A DNA stretch of 64,000 nucleotides from Lentihominibacter butyricus (GCF_025567305.1 NZ_JAOQJP010000001.1:1-64000); one strand, 5' to 3'. Shown: positions 8,292 through 16,602, numbered from the stretch's first letter. Made by a program: numbers and translations. Notes: generated from the sequence alone by a model not told the origin.

Positions 8292-9340
8292 AAGAGGAAA
8301 ATTATGGGGATTTGTCAGTGCGCAGGCTGGCAAAACAGATTTACGGAATGGAAATCTGCGCGCTTCTTTTGTTGATGGCCGGCGTTTTTATCGTTACAGG
8401 GCGGGGAGAAAATGTCCTGCTGTGCCTTGCGACCGCGGGACTTTTGCTTCCCTGGAACCTGGTGCTGATGGGCGTTTTGCAGAAAAAACTGTCTTATTTC
8501 ACAAACGCCCTTTGCCGGACAATGGATCAGATGGTGGAAGGGAAAGAAATCGCGGTCGAGGATTTCTTCACAGAGGAGGAAACGCTGCTGGCGCGGATGC
8601 TTCACAAAATGAGCCGCCTGTATGATATGACGCGCCATCAGAAAGAGCGTGCGGAACGGGAGCGGGAAACTTTACAGCAGATAATTTCGGATATTTCCCA
8701 CCAGACAAGAACGCCGATCACCAATCTAAAGATGCTCAATGAAACGCTGCGGGAAACAAAACTGCGGGACAGCGACAGGCAGGAATTCCTGCGGGCCGCC
8801 GGCAGCCAGATCAACAAACTGGACTTCCTCTTTTTAGCTATGGTGAAAATGTCCAGGCTGGAAACCGGCATGATTACTCTGCGGAAAAAGGACGCGCCCC
8901 TTTATCAAACGCTGGCGGAAGCCATTGGCGGCGTGATTCAGCAGGCAGGGAAAAAAGAAATTCAAGTTTCCGCGCGCTGCGACGAAGACCTTTCGCTCCC
9001 CCATGACCCCAAATGGACGGCGGAAGCGCTTTTTAATATTCTCGACAACGTGGTCAAGTATACGCCGCGGGGAGGGCGCGTGCGGGTGGAAACAGACAGC
9101 TGGGAATTCTATGTGAAAATCGACATCACGGATACGGGCCGCGGCATTTCGGAGCGAAATCAGGCCGCGGTGTTTAAACGGTTTTACCGGGAAGAAGGCG
9201 TGGGCGATCTGCCAGGGGCCGGAATCGGCCTTTACCTGACCCGGGAAATCATCAGCAGACAGGGCGGCTATGTCCAGGTCGCCTCAAAGCCGGGACAGGG
9301 AAGCGTGTTCTCCGTATTTTTGCCAAAACACCGGAGCTGA
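8288..9340 (+). CDS. Sensor histidine kinase, intramembrane-sensing (BceS-like) layout
   Basis: About 350 residues. Two hydrophobic helices (about 19-37 and 44-60) are separated by only a few residues (TGRGEN), the layout of kinases that sense through a partner transporter. The phospho-acceptor His is in ISDISHQTRTP. The ATP-binding domain has N-box NILDNVVKYT, G1 DTGRGIS and G2 GAGIGLYL. It overlaps the response-regulator stop by 4 nt. The regulator it should phosphorylate is truncated, and the Bce-type transporter that usually follows is missing, so the kinase is probably not part of a working circuit. GC content is high relative to the genes upstream. Confidence 0.85.
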   Translation: MKEENYGDLSVRRLAKQIYGMEICALLLLMAGVFIVTGRGENVLLCLATAGLLLPWNLVLMGVLQKKLSYFTNALCRTMDQMVEGKEIAVEDFFTEEETLLARMLHKMSRLYDMTRHQKERAERERETLQQIISDISHQTRTPITNLKMLNETLRETKLRDSDRQEFLRAAGSQINKLDFLFLAMVKMSRLETGMITLRKKDAPLYQTLAEAIGGVIQQAGKKEIQVSARCDEDLSLPHDPKWTAEALFNILDNVVKYTPRGGRVRVETDSWEFYVKIDITDTGRGISERNQAAVFKRFYREEGVGDLPGAGIGLYLTREIISRQGGYVQVASKPGQGSVFSVFLPKHRS

Positions 9341-9436
9341 GATTTGCCCGGCGGTGGCCAAGCGGGACATGCGCGCGGGCAAGGAGGATGAGCGGGCTGC
9401 TTTTTTGCGGGCCAGGAGCCGGAAAGGGGATTTTGG

Positions 9437-9593
9437 TCCGCAGGAGAGCGGAAAGAGAAAAGATCGTATAAAAGTTCTTGGCTTGAGAGAGGCAAATTCC
9501 AGAAAATCGGGGAAATTCGCGGAAAACGGGAATTTCGGCGATGTCCGGGCCGCAAGTTTTATACGATCTTTTTGAAAAAGGAAGACCTGCGGA
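9437..9593. repeat. MITE-like element, copy 1 (157 bp)
   Basis: Ends are inverted: TCCGCAGG at the left, CCTGCGGA at the right. Just inside, AAAAGATCGTATAAAA at the left is matched by TTTTATACGATCTTTTT at the right. The interior (about 90 bp) is purine-rich and encodes nothing. A second copy of identical length and orientation is at 13478-13634; the ends are well conserved and the centre is diverged. Confidence 0.82.
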
Positions 9594-9680
9594 CGGAATG
9601 GTGGGATGGGGAGGTTTGGCGGGGCGTTCCGGTCTAGCTGAGCGTTGGGGAACCCGCGCAGGAAGCCGTTCGATATTCGA

Positions 9681-9708
9681 TTGTTTCAAAAGAAATCTGT
9701 GATATAAT
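9681..9708 (+). promoter_or_regulatory. Promoter of the lipoate-protein ligase gene
   Basis: TTGTTT (9681-9686), 16-nt spacer, perfect TATAAT (9703-9708), 53 nt upstream of the start codon. Confidence 0.65.
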
Positions 9709-9760
9709 AAGCGGAAAGGCATCTGTGTCTGTAATAACATTTACGAGGAAGGAAAATCCG

Positions 9761-10675
9761 ATGATTTACATTGAAAATAACAGTAACGACCCTGCATATA
9801 ATCTGGCATTTGAAGAGTATATATTTACAAAGACCGATTATGATGAACCGATCTTGCTGCTGTGGCAAAACGGCCCTTCGGTGATTGTAGGAAAATTCCA
9901 GAACACGCTGGAGGAAATCAATTATGATTACATTCGGCAAAAAGGCATCAAAGTCGTGAGACGAAACACCGGCGGAGGCGCGGTTTATCATGACCTTGGC
10001 AATTTGAATTATTCCTTTATCATCCCTAACGCGGAGTCCAAAGTGGATTTTAAAACATTTACAACGCCCATTGTCAAGGCGCTTCGCTCTTATGGAATCG
10101 ACGCTGAACAGACCGGGCGCAACGATATTCTGGCGGGCGGAAAAAAGTTTTCCGGCAACGCGCAGCAGATCAGCGGAGGCAGGCTGCTCCATCATGGGAC
10201 GCTGATGTTCGATGTGCATATGGAGGCTGTGGCGGACGCGTTGAAAGTGAAGCCGGGAAAATTCAAGTCAAAGGCTACCAAATCCGTGCGCAGCCGGGTA
10301 ACGAATCTGAAGCCGCTTTTTTTAGAGGGCAGAGACGGATGCGATATGACGGTACAGGAATTCAAGGAGCTGCTGCTGGAATGGTTTGAGTGGGAATACG
10401 GACTCAGGCACGTGGGACTGACAGAAGCGCAGAAGAGCGAAATCGACTCCTTAAGGGAAGAAAAGTTCGCTTCTGATGCCTGGAATTTCGGCCGCTCACC
10501 GAAAGCGGATATTGTCAGAGGCGATTTTTTTGCCTGCGGGCAGGTGGAATTTCATTTCGCGATTGAAAAAGGTTCTGCGGGAATCGGATCTCCGGAGTTA
10601 TCTGGGGAATGTAACGGCCGAAGAACTGGCGGAGGTAATCGTGTAAACAATCGGACTGTCAATGAATGGGGGTAG
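9761..10675 (+). CDS. lplA: Lipoate-protein ligase A, 3' end frameshifted
   Basis: The enzyme activates lipoate with ATP and attaches it to lipoyl domains. Signatures are YNLAFEEYIF near the N terminus, the lipoate-pocket motif RRNTGGGAVYHDLGNLNYSF, the catalytic Lys region GGKKFSGNAQ, and HHGTLMFD. Start ATG 9761 has AGGAAGG upstream. The C-terminal tail is abnormal: after FHFAIEKG the frame reads an unrelated Gly-rich tail to 10675. Removing one base in the A run 10566-10570 would give KVLRESDLRSYLGN and VTAEELAEVIV, ending at a TAA at 10644-10646, which matches the family's usual C terminus. This is either a true frameshift or a sequencing error. The accessory domain tail is affected; the catalytic core is intact. 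Confidence 0.85.
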   Translation: MIYIENNSNDPAYNLAFEEYIFTKTDYDEPILLLWQNGPSVIVGKFQNTLEEINYDYIRQKGIKVVRRNTGGGAVYHDLGNLNYSFIIPNAESKVDFKTFTTPIVKALRSYGIDAEQTGRNDILAGGKKFSGNAQQISGGRLLHHGTLMFDVHMEAVADALKVKPGKFKSKATKSVRSRVTNLKPLFLEGRDGCDMTVQEFKELLLEWFEWEYGLRHVGLTEAQKSEIDSLREEKFASDAWNFGRSPKADIVRGDFFACGQVEFHFAIEKGSAGIGSPELSGECNGRRTGGGNRVNNRTVNEWG

Positions 10676-10685
10676 AGAAAGGGGA

Positions 10686-12032
10686 ATGAGCAGAGTAACA
10701 AATATGACTGTGGGAAATCCGGAGAAGCTGATGATCCGTTTCGCGGTTCCGTTGCTGCTGGCCAATTTGGGGCAGCAGTTTTACATGATCGTAGACGCGA
10801 TGATTGTCGGCCGCGGTGTGGGAGTAGAAGCGCTGGCCGCTGTGGGAGCCACGGACTGGGCTTACTGGCTGGCCCTTTGGATTGTTCTGGCGCTGACTCA
10901 GGGATTCGCCATCCCCATTTCCCAGTACTTTGGCGAAGGCAATCACAAGATGATTCAGAAATCAGTCGCCACGTCCGTACGGCTCAGTCTGATCATCGGA
11001 GCGCCGCTGACCATCATATGCCTGCTGATTGCCCGTCCGATTCTGCGGATTTTAAAGACGCCGGGGGCTATTTTCGAAATGGCTTCCTGTTATCTGATGA
11101 TCATGTTTGGCGGAATCCTGATCGTGATGGCTTTCAATATGGCTTCGGCCATTTTAAGAAGCCTGGGCGACGGAAAGACGCCTTTGATCGCCATCGCGAT
11201 CGCCGCGGTTACCAATATCGCGCTGGATCTGCTGTTTGTATTTGTTTTTCACTGGGGCGTGGCGGGAGCTGCCATAGCTACAATAAGTGCTCAGCTGCTG
11301 GCATTCGTGTACTGTTTTCTGGTCCTGAGAAAAATGGACTTAATGGAAATCAAAAAAGAAGACTGGAAAAGCGACCGGAATATTATTCGCAATCAATGCG
11401 CTCTGGGAGTGCCCCTTGCTTTGCAGCATGTGCTGATCGCGGTGGGAGGGATGATTCTTCAGTCAGCGATTAATCAGCAGGGCCTTGTATTTGTGGCAGG
11501 ATTCACCGCGACAAATAAAGTCTATGGGCTTTTGGAAAGCTCCGCTATTTCCATCGGATACGCCGTTACTACATATATGGCCCAAAACTATGGCGCCGGG
11601 CTCCATGAGCGGATCCGCCTCGGACTTAAGAGCGCTGTCAAATTCGCGGCGCTGCTGTCTGTGATCATATCATGCGCTATGATTTTGGGCGGGAAATTCA
11701 TATTGAGACTGTTTGTGGATCAGCAGAACCCCAGCGCGCCGGAGGTTCTGGAGATCGCTTACCACTATCTGTTTATCATGAGCTGTTTGCTGTGCATTTT
11801 GTATCTGCTGTATGTATTCCGCAATACCCTGCAGGGAATGGGAAACGCATCCGTGCCTTTTCTGTCAGGCATCATGGAGTTTTGCGCCAGAGTATCGGTA
11901 GCGCTGTTTTTTTCCAGATTAATCGGCAGAGAGGCCATCTTTTTCGCCGAACCCTTCGCCTGGCTGGCGGCCGCGGTCGTCCTGGCAGTCATTTGTTTGA
12001 AAAAAGTAAAGGAACTGGATGCGGAGAGATAA
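10686..12032 (+). CDS. MATE-family multidrug/cation antiporter
   Basis: About 448 residues with twelve predicted transmembrane helices in two homologous halves (around GNPEKLMIRFAVPLLLANLG and RNQCALGVPLALQHVL), the standard MATE architecture of the NorM/DinF type. It would export a cationic compound in exchange for Na+ or H+. The start is uncertain: ATG 10686 has AAAGGGG only about 1 nt away and a G run about 13 nt upstream, and ATG 10662 is also in frame. It overlaps the uncorrected lplA frame but lies clear of the frameshift-corrected one. Confidence 0.87.
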   Translation: MSRVTNMTVGNPEKLMIRFAVPLLLANLGQQFYMIVDAMIVGRGVGVEALAAVGATDWAYWLALWIVLALTQGFAIPISQYFGEGNHKMIQKSVATSVRLSLIIGAPLTIICLLIARPILRILKTPGAIFEMASCYLMIMFGGILIVMAFNMASAILRSLGDGKTPLIAIAIAAVTNIALDLLFVFVFHWGVAGAAIATISAQLLAFVYCFLVLRKMDLMEIKKEDWKSDRNIIRNQCALGVPLALQHVLIAVGGMILQSAINQQGLVFVAGFTATNKVYGLLESSAISIGYAVTTYMAQNYGAGLHERIRLGLKSAVKFAALLSVIISCAMILGGKFILRLFVDQQNPSAPEVLEIAYHYLFIMSCLLCILYLLYVFRNTLQGMGNASVPFLSGIMEFCARVSVALFFSRLIGREAIFFAEPFAWLAAAVVLAVICLKKVKELDAER

Positions 12033-12123
12033 GAGGAATGTGAATGCGCTTTCGCTGTCGTTTTCGATTTTTGTGCGTATATTGGGCTGAAAATCCGGGA
12101 AAAATGTGTGAAAACACGATTGA

Positions 12124-13389
12124 ATAACCTGGAAAAACAGCGAAGACCGCAAACCTCTGGTTCTGTGCGGAGCTCGCCAGGTGGGCAAGACCTGGCTTAT
12201 GCGGGAGTTTGGCAAAAATTATTATCACAGCTTCGTTTATTTTAATTTTGATGAAGAAGACCAACTGAAATCTATTTTTGAAACAAACAAAGATCCGAAA
12301 CGCATTATCGAGATTCTTTCTTTGATCGCCGGAGAAAAGATTCTTCCGGAGGAGACCTTGATTATTTTCGATGAAATCCAGGAGTGCCCGGAGGCGCTGA
12401 ATACGCTGAAATATTTCAAAGAAAAGGCGGACAGCTATCATGTTATCGCAGCCGGAAGCCTGCTTGGAACGCTGCTTGCGAAACCGAAGTCTTATCCGGT
12501 GGGAATGGTGAATCTTCTTAATCTGTACCCGCTGACTTTCGACGAATTTATCGCGGCAGCGGATCCGTTCCTTTTTGCCTATTACGAGAGCATTCAAAAA
12601 GAACAGCAGATCGAAGAAATTTTTCACACCAGGTTGCTGGAAGCCTATAATAGTTACCTGATTATCGGGGGAATGCCGGAATGCGTCGCCTCCTGGGTCA
12701 AATATAAAGATCCGGCCAAAGTTTCGCGGATTCAGCGGGAACTCGTTGAAATTTATGAAAACGATTTTTCCAAGCATAATGGAAAAGTAAACAGCAGACG
12801 GATTCTGATGGTGTTCCGCAGTATTGTATCGCAGCTCGCCAAGTCGAATGAAAAATTTATGTATGGCGCGGTCCGTCAGGGAGGAAGAGCGCGCGACTTT
12901 GAGGAGGCGATTGAGTGGCTCGTATCGGCGGGAATGCTCAATCGGGTTTACAATGTTTCCAAAACAGAGCATCCCCTTTCCGCATTTGACAAGCTGGATC
13001 AGTTCAAGCTTTTTCTTTTCGATACAGGGTTGCTCAAATATATGGCGGGAATTGACAACAGCGCCATTCTTTTAAAATCCGACTACCAGTTTAAAGGACC
13101 TCTTACTGAAAATTATGTATTGCAGCAGCTCCACGGACAGTTTGACCCGGCGCCCCGCTACTTTTCGGACAAAAACGGTGAAATCGACTTTGTGCTGCAG
13201 TACGGCACGGAGATCATCCCCATTGAGGCAAAAGGCGGAGAAGACAAGTCCGCGGCGTCTTTCAAACGATATATCACGGAGCGTACGCCGGAATACGCGA
13301 TTCGCTTTTCCAAACGCGGATACCGAAAAGATGGATCTATAACCAATATGCCGCTGTATCTCGCGGCAAAAGCAAAAGAACTGCTGTGA
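12124..13389 (+). CDS. P-loop ATPase with DUF4143 C-terminal domain, 5' end damaged
   Basis: A predicted AAA-like ATPase. Walker A is GARQVGKTW (12169-12195), Walker B LIIFDEIQE, and the C-terminal half has the nuclease-like DUF4143 pattern ending FSDKNGEIDFVLQYG...IPIEAKGG. The only near-cognate start, GTG 12181, lies inside the P-loop, so a real start must be upstream. The frame is open only from 12124 and has no ATG or ribosome-binding site. An ATG at 12105 in another frame would join after a one-base shift, suggesting a disrupted N terminus. Function of this large family is not well defined. Confidence 0.7.
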   Translation: MTWKNSEDRKPLVLCGARQVGKTWLMREFGKNYYHSFVYFNFDEEDQLKSIFETNKDPKRIIEILSLIAGEKILPEETLIIFDEIQECPEALNTLKYFKEKADSYHVIAAGSLLGTLLAKPKSYPVGMVNLLNLYPLTFDEFIAAADPFLFAYYESIQKEQQIEEIFHTRLLEAYNSYLIIGGMPECVASWVKYKDPAKVSRIQRELVEIYENDFSKHNGKVNSRRILMVFRSIVSQLAKSNEKFMYGAVRQGGRARDFEEAIEWLVSAGMLNRVYNVSKTEHPLSAFDKLDQFKLFLFDTGLLKYMAGIDNSAILLKSDYQFKGPLTENYVLQQLHGQFDPAPRYFSDKNGEIDFVLQYGTEIIPIEAKGGEDKSAASFKRYITERTPEYAIRFSKRGYRKDGSITNMPLYLAAKAKELL

Positions 13390-13404
13390 TAGGGCAGTTC
13401 TTTT
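13374..13404 (+). terminator. Terminator overlapping the ATPase stop codon
   Basis: Stem AAAAGAACTGC / GCAGTTCTTTT with a 9-nt loop that includes the TGA stop, followed by further T residues. Confidence 0.85.
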
Positions 13405-13752
13405 GTATATAAATCCGGCGGTCTTTAATAGGCTCTGTCCAGACCATTGATTCAACTGATAGTTTTGAGTTCAATGATCCGCAGAGGAGGAAAAAAGGAA
13501 AAGATCGTATAAAAGATCTTCGTTAGAGAGGAGGGATTTTCGGGAAAACGGGGGAATTTACGGAAGAGGGGGATTTTGGTCATCTCCAGCCCACAAGTTT
13601 TATACGATCTTTCTCAAAAGAGGGAGGTTGCGGACGAAAGCAGTTTTATATCAAATTCCCCAAAAGCCTGGTTTCTCCGCGCGCTTCCCTCCCCTCTTGT
13701 AAAAGAGTCAATGTTCCTTTATGATAGAAGACAGGAAAAGGAGGCGGGAAGA
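13405..13752. other. Non-coding interval holding MITE-like copy 2
   Basis: Between the ATPase terminator and the Nudix gene. Most of it is the 157-bp element at 13478-13634. A frame open from 13576 into the Nudix gene runs through the repeat and has no start signal of its own. Confidence 0.6.
13478..13634. repeat. MITE-like element, copy 2 (157 bp)
   Basis: Same length and orientation as 9437-9593. Left end TCCGCAG then AAAAGATCGTATAAAA; right end TTTTATACGATCTTT then TTGCGGA. The centre shares the motif GGAAAACGGG or GGGAAAACGGGG but is otherwise diverged. No other copy was seen in the window. Confidence 0.82.
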
Positions 13753-14202
13753 ATGGCAAGGACGGAAAGGGCGGAGCTGACGGTGCTCTGTTTGGTGTAT
13801 CAGGGCAGCAGGCTACTTTTGCAGAACCGGAAGAAAGAGGATTGGAAAGGATATACGCTGCCGGGCGGTCATGTGGAGCCGGGGAAATCCATTGTGGAGA
13901 CTGTGATTCGCGAGATGAAGGAGGGGACTGGGCTGACGATCCGGGAACCCAGGCTGTGCGGCGTGAAACAGTTTCCGATTGAAGACGGACGGTATCTGGT
14001 GTTCCTGTTCAAGGCCGATCAATTTGAGGGCAGGCTCATTTCCTCTGGCGAAGGCGAGATGGAGTGGGTGGAAAGAAAAGACCTGCCTCGTTATCGGACG
14101 GTAGCTGATTTTGAGGAATTGCTGCGGGTTATGGAAAAAGAGGAACTTACGGAATTTCAATACAAAATCGAAGATGGGGCGTGGAATGTAGAAATTCATT
14201 GA
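13753..14202 (+). CDS. Nudix hydrolase (8-oxo-dGTPase-like) with altered Nudix box
   Basis: About 149 residues. RAELTVLCLVY at the N terminus and TLPGGHVEPG place it with MutT-type 8-oxo-dGTP diphosphatases. The Nudix box reads GHVEPGKSIVETVI followed by REMKEGTGL. Against G-x5-E-x7-R-E-U-x-E-E-x-G-U, the first Glu is Lys and the last Glu of the EE pair is Gly. The EE pair ligates the catalytic Mg2+, so activity is probably reduced or lost. Start ATG 13753 has AAGGAGG upstream; longer frames read into the repeat. Flanked by decayed genes. Confidence 0.8.
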   Translation: MARTERAELTVLCLVYQGSRLLLQNRKKEDWKGYTLPGGHVEPGKSIVETVIREMKEGTGLTIREPRLCGVKQFPIEDGRYLVFLFKADQFEGRLISSGEGEMEWVERKDLPRYRTVADFEELLRVMEKEELTEFQYKIEDGAWNVEIH

Positions 14203-14249
14203 TAAAGATAGTATGTTGAGAAGCGGAGCCCGCACTTTGCTTTATGAAG

Positions 14250-14289
14250 AAAAGGTCCTTAAATCAGGAGAATTGAGGGATCTTTTTTC
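14250..14289 (+). terminator. Probable terminator after the Nudix gene
   Basis: AAAGGTCCTT pairs with GAGGGATCTTT (with G-U pairs) and is followed by a T run. Confidence 0.6.
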
Positions 14290-14364
14290 TTGCCTTTTGG
14301 AGGTTTGGCGGATATTTGGCGGTTATGATAAGTAAGGACAAAGCAAAAGAAAGGAATGACAGGT

Positions 14365-15006
14365 ATGGAGATTTTAAGAGTAACCGATTTGAAGAAATAT
14401 TACGGAAGCGGGCCGAATCTTACAAAGGCGCTGGACGGGGTAAGCCTGTCCATCCGGCAGGGGGAATTCGCGGCTGTGGTCGGGAGTTCCGGCTCCGGAA
14501 AATCGACGCTTTTAAATATGATGGGCGGGCTGGATACCCCGACGGAGGGAAGCGTTATCGTAGGCGGAAAAGAGCTTTCCTGCATGAAAGATGAGCAGCT
14601 GACGATTTTCCGGCGGAGAAATATTGGTTTTGTTTTTCAGAATTACAATTTTATTCCCATTTTAAATGTGCGGGACAATATTGTGATGCCAGTGGGACTG
14701 GATGGCGGCAAGGCGGACAGCGGGTATCTGGATTCGATTGTGGAAATGCTGGGACTGACCGATAAGTTGAATTCCCTTCCCGGCAATCTGTCCGGCGGAC
14801 AGCAGCAGAGGGTGGCTATCGCCAGGGCGCTGATTTCCAAACCCGCGATTGTTTTAGCCGATGAACCGACCGGATCTTTAGATCGGCAAAATGCCAAACT
14901 TGTTATAGATATTTTGAAAATTTTAAATCACTACGGAAAAACGATTGTTTTGGTAACCCATGATGAAGAGCTCAAGAGAGTGGGAGATCGAGTGATTGAA
15001 TTGTAA
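14365..15006 (+). CDS. Orphan ABC transporter ATP-binding protein (BceA/LolD-like)
   Basis: 213 residues. Walker A is GSSGSGKS, the signature NLSGGQQQRVAIARAL, Walker B AIVLADEPTGSLD, Q-loop FVFQNYNFIP, and the switch His in VTHDEE. This matches ATPases that work with FtsX/MacB/BceB-type permeases. No permease follows. The protein stops at GDRVIEL, some 10-15 residues before the family's usual end, so the 3' part of the operon appears lost. ATG 14365 has AAGGA at suitable spacing; ATG 14356 is too close to it. It may be the stranded transporter half of the kinase/regulator module at 7.7-9.3 kb. Confidence 0.85.
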   Translation: MEILRVTDLKKYYGSGPNLTKALDGVSLSIRQGEFAAVVGSSGSGKSTLLNMMGGLDTPTEGSVIVGGKELSCMKDEQLTIFRRRNIGFVFQNYNFIPILNVRDNIVMPVGLDGGKADSGYLDSIVEMLGLTDKLNSLPGNLSGGQQQRVAIARALISKPAIVLADEPTGSLDRQNAKLVIDILKILNHYGKTIVLVTHDEELKRVGDRVIEL

Positions 15007-15109
15007 AAAAGCAAGTTTGATATGTTTATTTTCACAGGAATAAAAATTTGATTTCTACACAAATTTCTATAAATTTCTACAAGGAAGAACAAGATACAAA
15101 AAAATTTTG

Positions 15110-15115
15110 TATAAT
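15110..15115 (+). promoter_or_regulatory. -10 element upstream of the YccF-type gene
   Basis: TATAAT 35 nt upstream of the start codon. No good -35 hexamer was found at 17 nt. Three copies of AATTTCTA lie just upstream (about 15050-15080). Confidence 0.4.
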
Positions 15116-15149
15116 TTGGACACTGAATACTACATAGGAGGAGAAAATC

Positions 15150-15515
15150 ATGAAAACATTAGGAAATATTCTCTGGTTCATATTCGGAGGTATTCTTGGA
15201 GGTCTATCCTGGATCATTGCGGGATGTTTGTGGTGTGTTACGATCATAGGTATTCCTGTGGGCATGCAGTGCTTCAAATTCGCATCGCTGGCCTTCTGGC
15301 CGTTCGGCAAAGAGGTCATATACGGCAACGGAGTATTTTCATTTCTGGTCAATCTTATATGGATACTTTTCTTTGGATGGGAGATGGCTCTGGGAAATCT
15401 GATCCTGGGATGCCTGTGGTGTATCACGATTGTCGGGATACCTTTTGGCAGACAGTTCTTTAAAATGGCAAGACTGTCATTTATGCCGTTTGGAGCGAGT
15501 GTGATCGTGCAATAG
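15150..15515 (+). CDS. YccF-domain (DUF307) inner-membrane protein, tandem repeat
   Basis: 121 residues made of two similar halves, each a membrane segment followed by a GCLWC-TI-GIP motif (GCLWCVTIIGIPVG and GCLWCITIVGIPFG), then a KFASLAFWPFG or KMARLSFMPFG motif. This duplicated pattern is the YccF family. The function is not established. RBS TAGGAGGAG precedes ATG 15150. It is followed 62 nt later by the PhzF gene and could be cotranscribed with it. Confidence 0.85.
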   Translation: MKTLGNILWFIFGGILGGLSWIIAGCLWCVTIIGIPVGMQCFKFASLAFWPFGKEVIYGNGVFSFLVNLIWILFFGWEMALGNLILGCLWCITIVGIPFGRQFFKMARLSFMPFGASVIVQ

Positions 15516-15577
15516 AAGGTATTAAAAATCGTCACGGCAAGTTTTAAAAGAAAGAAAACCATCAGGAGGAAAACAAA

Positions 15578-16360
15578 ATGAAACAGTACATCGTTGACTC
15601 TTTTACAAATGAACCGTTTGCAGGAAATCCAGCTGCCGTTTGCGTTATGGACAGCTGGCCTTCCGAAGGGTCCATGATGAAACTGGCTATGGAAAACAAC
15701 CTTTCGGAAACAGCTTTTATAGTGAAAGAGGAAAAAGAATATCATCTTCGATGGTTCACACCGGGAACGGAGGTGGAATTGTGCGGACACGCTACATTGG
15801 CGTCGGCATATGTCATATTGAACTTTTATGAACAGGACAAAACCGAAGTGACATTCAGCACGCTTAGTGGAAAACTGATAGTAAAACAGAACGAAAACCT
15901 GTACGAAATGGACTTTCCGACCTATGAGCTGAAAGAAGTACCGGTCACTGACGATATGGAGAAGGCGTTCGGCGCCCGTCCGATAAAAGCGGTACTGGGT
16001 CTGGACCTGATATGTGTATTCGAATCGGAAGAAACGGTAAGAAAGATGGATCCGGATCAGGAGCTCCTGTCTGGTCTGGAGGGAAGGATACAAAATGCGA
16101 CAGCACCGGGTGCAGATACAGATTGTGTATCACGCAGTTTCTGTCCGAAACTCAGTATTACAGAAGACCCTGTTTGCGGATCCGCGCATTGCCAGATCGC
16201 AGCATACTGGTCGAATGAACTCGGTAAGAAAGAAATCGTGGCTTATCAGGCTTCGAAACGCGGAGGATATCTGTATTGCAGATTGCAGGAACATGGCAGG
16301 ATCAGGATAAGCGGAGAAGCGACACTGATCGCTGTTTCAGAAATAGCGGCAGCGCTGTGA
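15578..16360 (+). CDS. PhzF-family isomerase/epimerase-like protein
   Basis: 260 residues with the two-lobed diaminopimelate-epimerase-like fold of the PhzF family. The N-terminal DSFTNEPFAGNPAAV, the catalytic Glu in NLSETAF (about residue 47), FTPGTEVELCGHATLA and the second-lobe motif EDPVCGSAHC are all present. Substrates of most members are unknown; PhzF itself isomerises a chorismate-derived intermediate in phenazine synthesis, and no such pathway is visible here. RBS AGGAGG precedes ATG 15578. The length is slightly short but complete. Confidence 0.88.
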   Translation: MKQYIVDSFTNEPFAGNPAAVCVMDSWPSEGSMMKLAMENNLSETAFIVKEEKEYHLRWFTPGTEVELCGHATLASAYVILNFYEQDKTEVTFSTLSGKLIVKQNENLYEMDFPTYELKEVPVTDDMEKAFGARPIKAVLGLDLICVFESEETVRKMDPDQELLSGLEGRIQNATAPGADTDCVSRSFCPKLSITEDPVCGSAHCQIAAYWSNELGKKEIVAYQASKRGGYLYCRLQEHGRIRISGEATLIAVSEIAAAL

Positions 16361-16481
16361 GATATTTATGTAAAGGTCAGCAGGTAAGGGTATGCAGGGG
16401 GTATATGAGGTAAGCAGGGGGGAGTATAAAAGAGGAAAAGGGAGAGGAAGAAAAAAAGAAGGAGAAAAAACAAAAAAGCGG

Positions 16482-16510
16482 TTGACAGGGAGGGGTAAGT
16501 TTGGTAATAT
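16482..16510 (+). promoter_or_regulatory. rRNA operon promoter P1
   Basis: Consensus TTGACA (16482-16487), 17-nt spacer, TAATAT (16505-16510). Confidence 0.85.
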
Positions 16511-16573
16511 AGACAAGCTGTCGCAGGGAGCAGAGCTCCCGAGGCTGGAGACGAAAAAAGATGAAAAAAGTAG

Positions 16574-16602
16574 TTGACAAACGAAGCGACATGCGATATA
16601 CT
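16574..16602 (+). promoter_or_regulatory. rRNA operon promoter P2
   Basis: Consensus TTGACA (16574-16579), 17-nt spacer, TATACT (16597-16602), 92 bp downstream of P1 in the same orientation. Confidence 0.88.

Larger units (their letters stand above)
9341..9760. other. Non-coding interval holding MITE-like copy 1 and the lplA promoter
   Basis: No credible gene. From left to right: a possible hairpin TTGCCCG / CGGGCAA (about 9343-9384) just after the kinase stop, GC-rich filler, the 157-bp repeat element (9437-9593), then a promoter for lplA. Reading frames of about 100 codons in this stretch lack start signals and are composition artefacts. Confidence 0.6.

Noticed and set aside
13576..13752. 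N-terminal extension of the Nudix gene
   Set aside because: The extension would be translated from the MITE-like repeat and precedes the AGGAGG box in front of ATG 13753.
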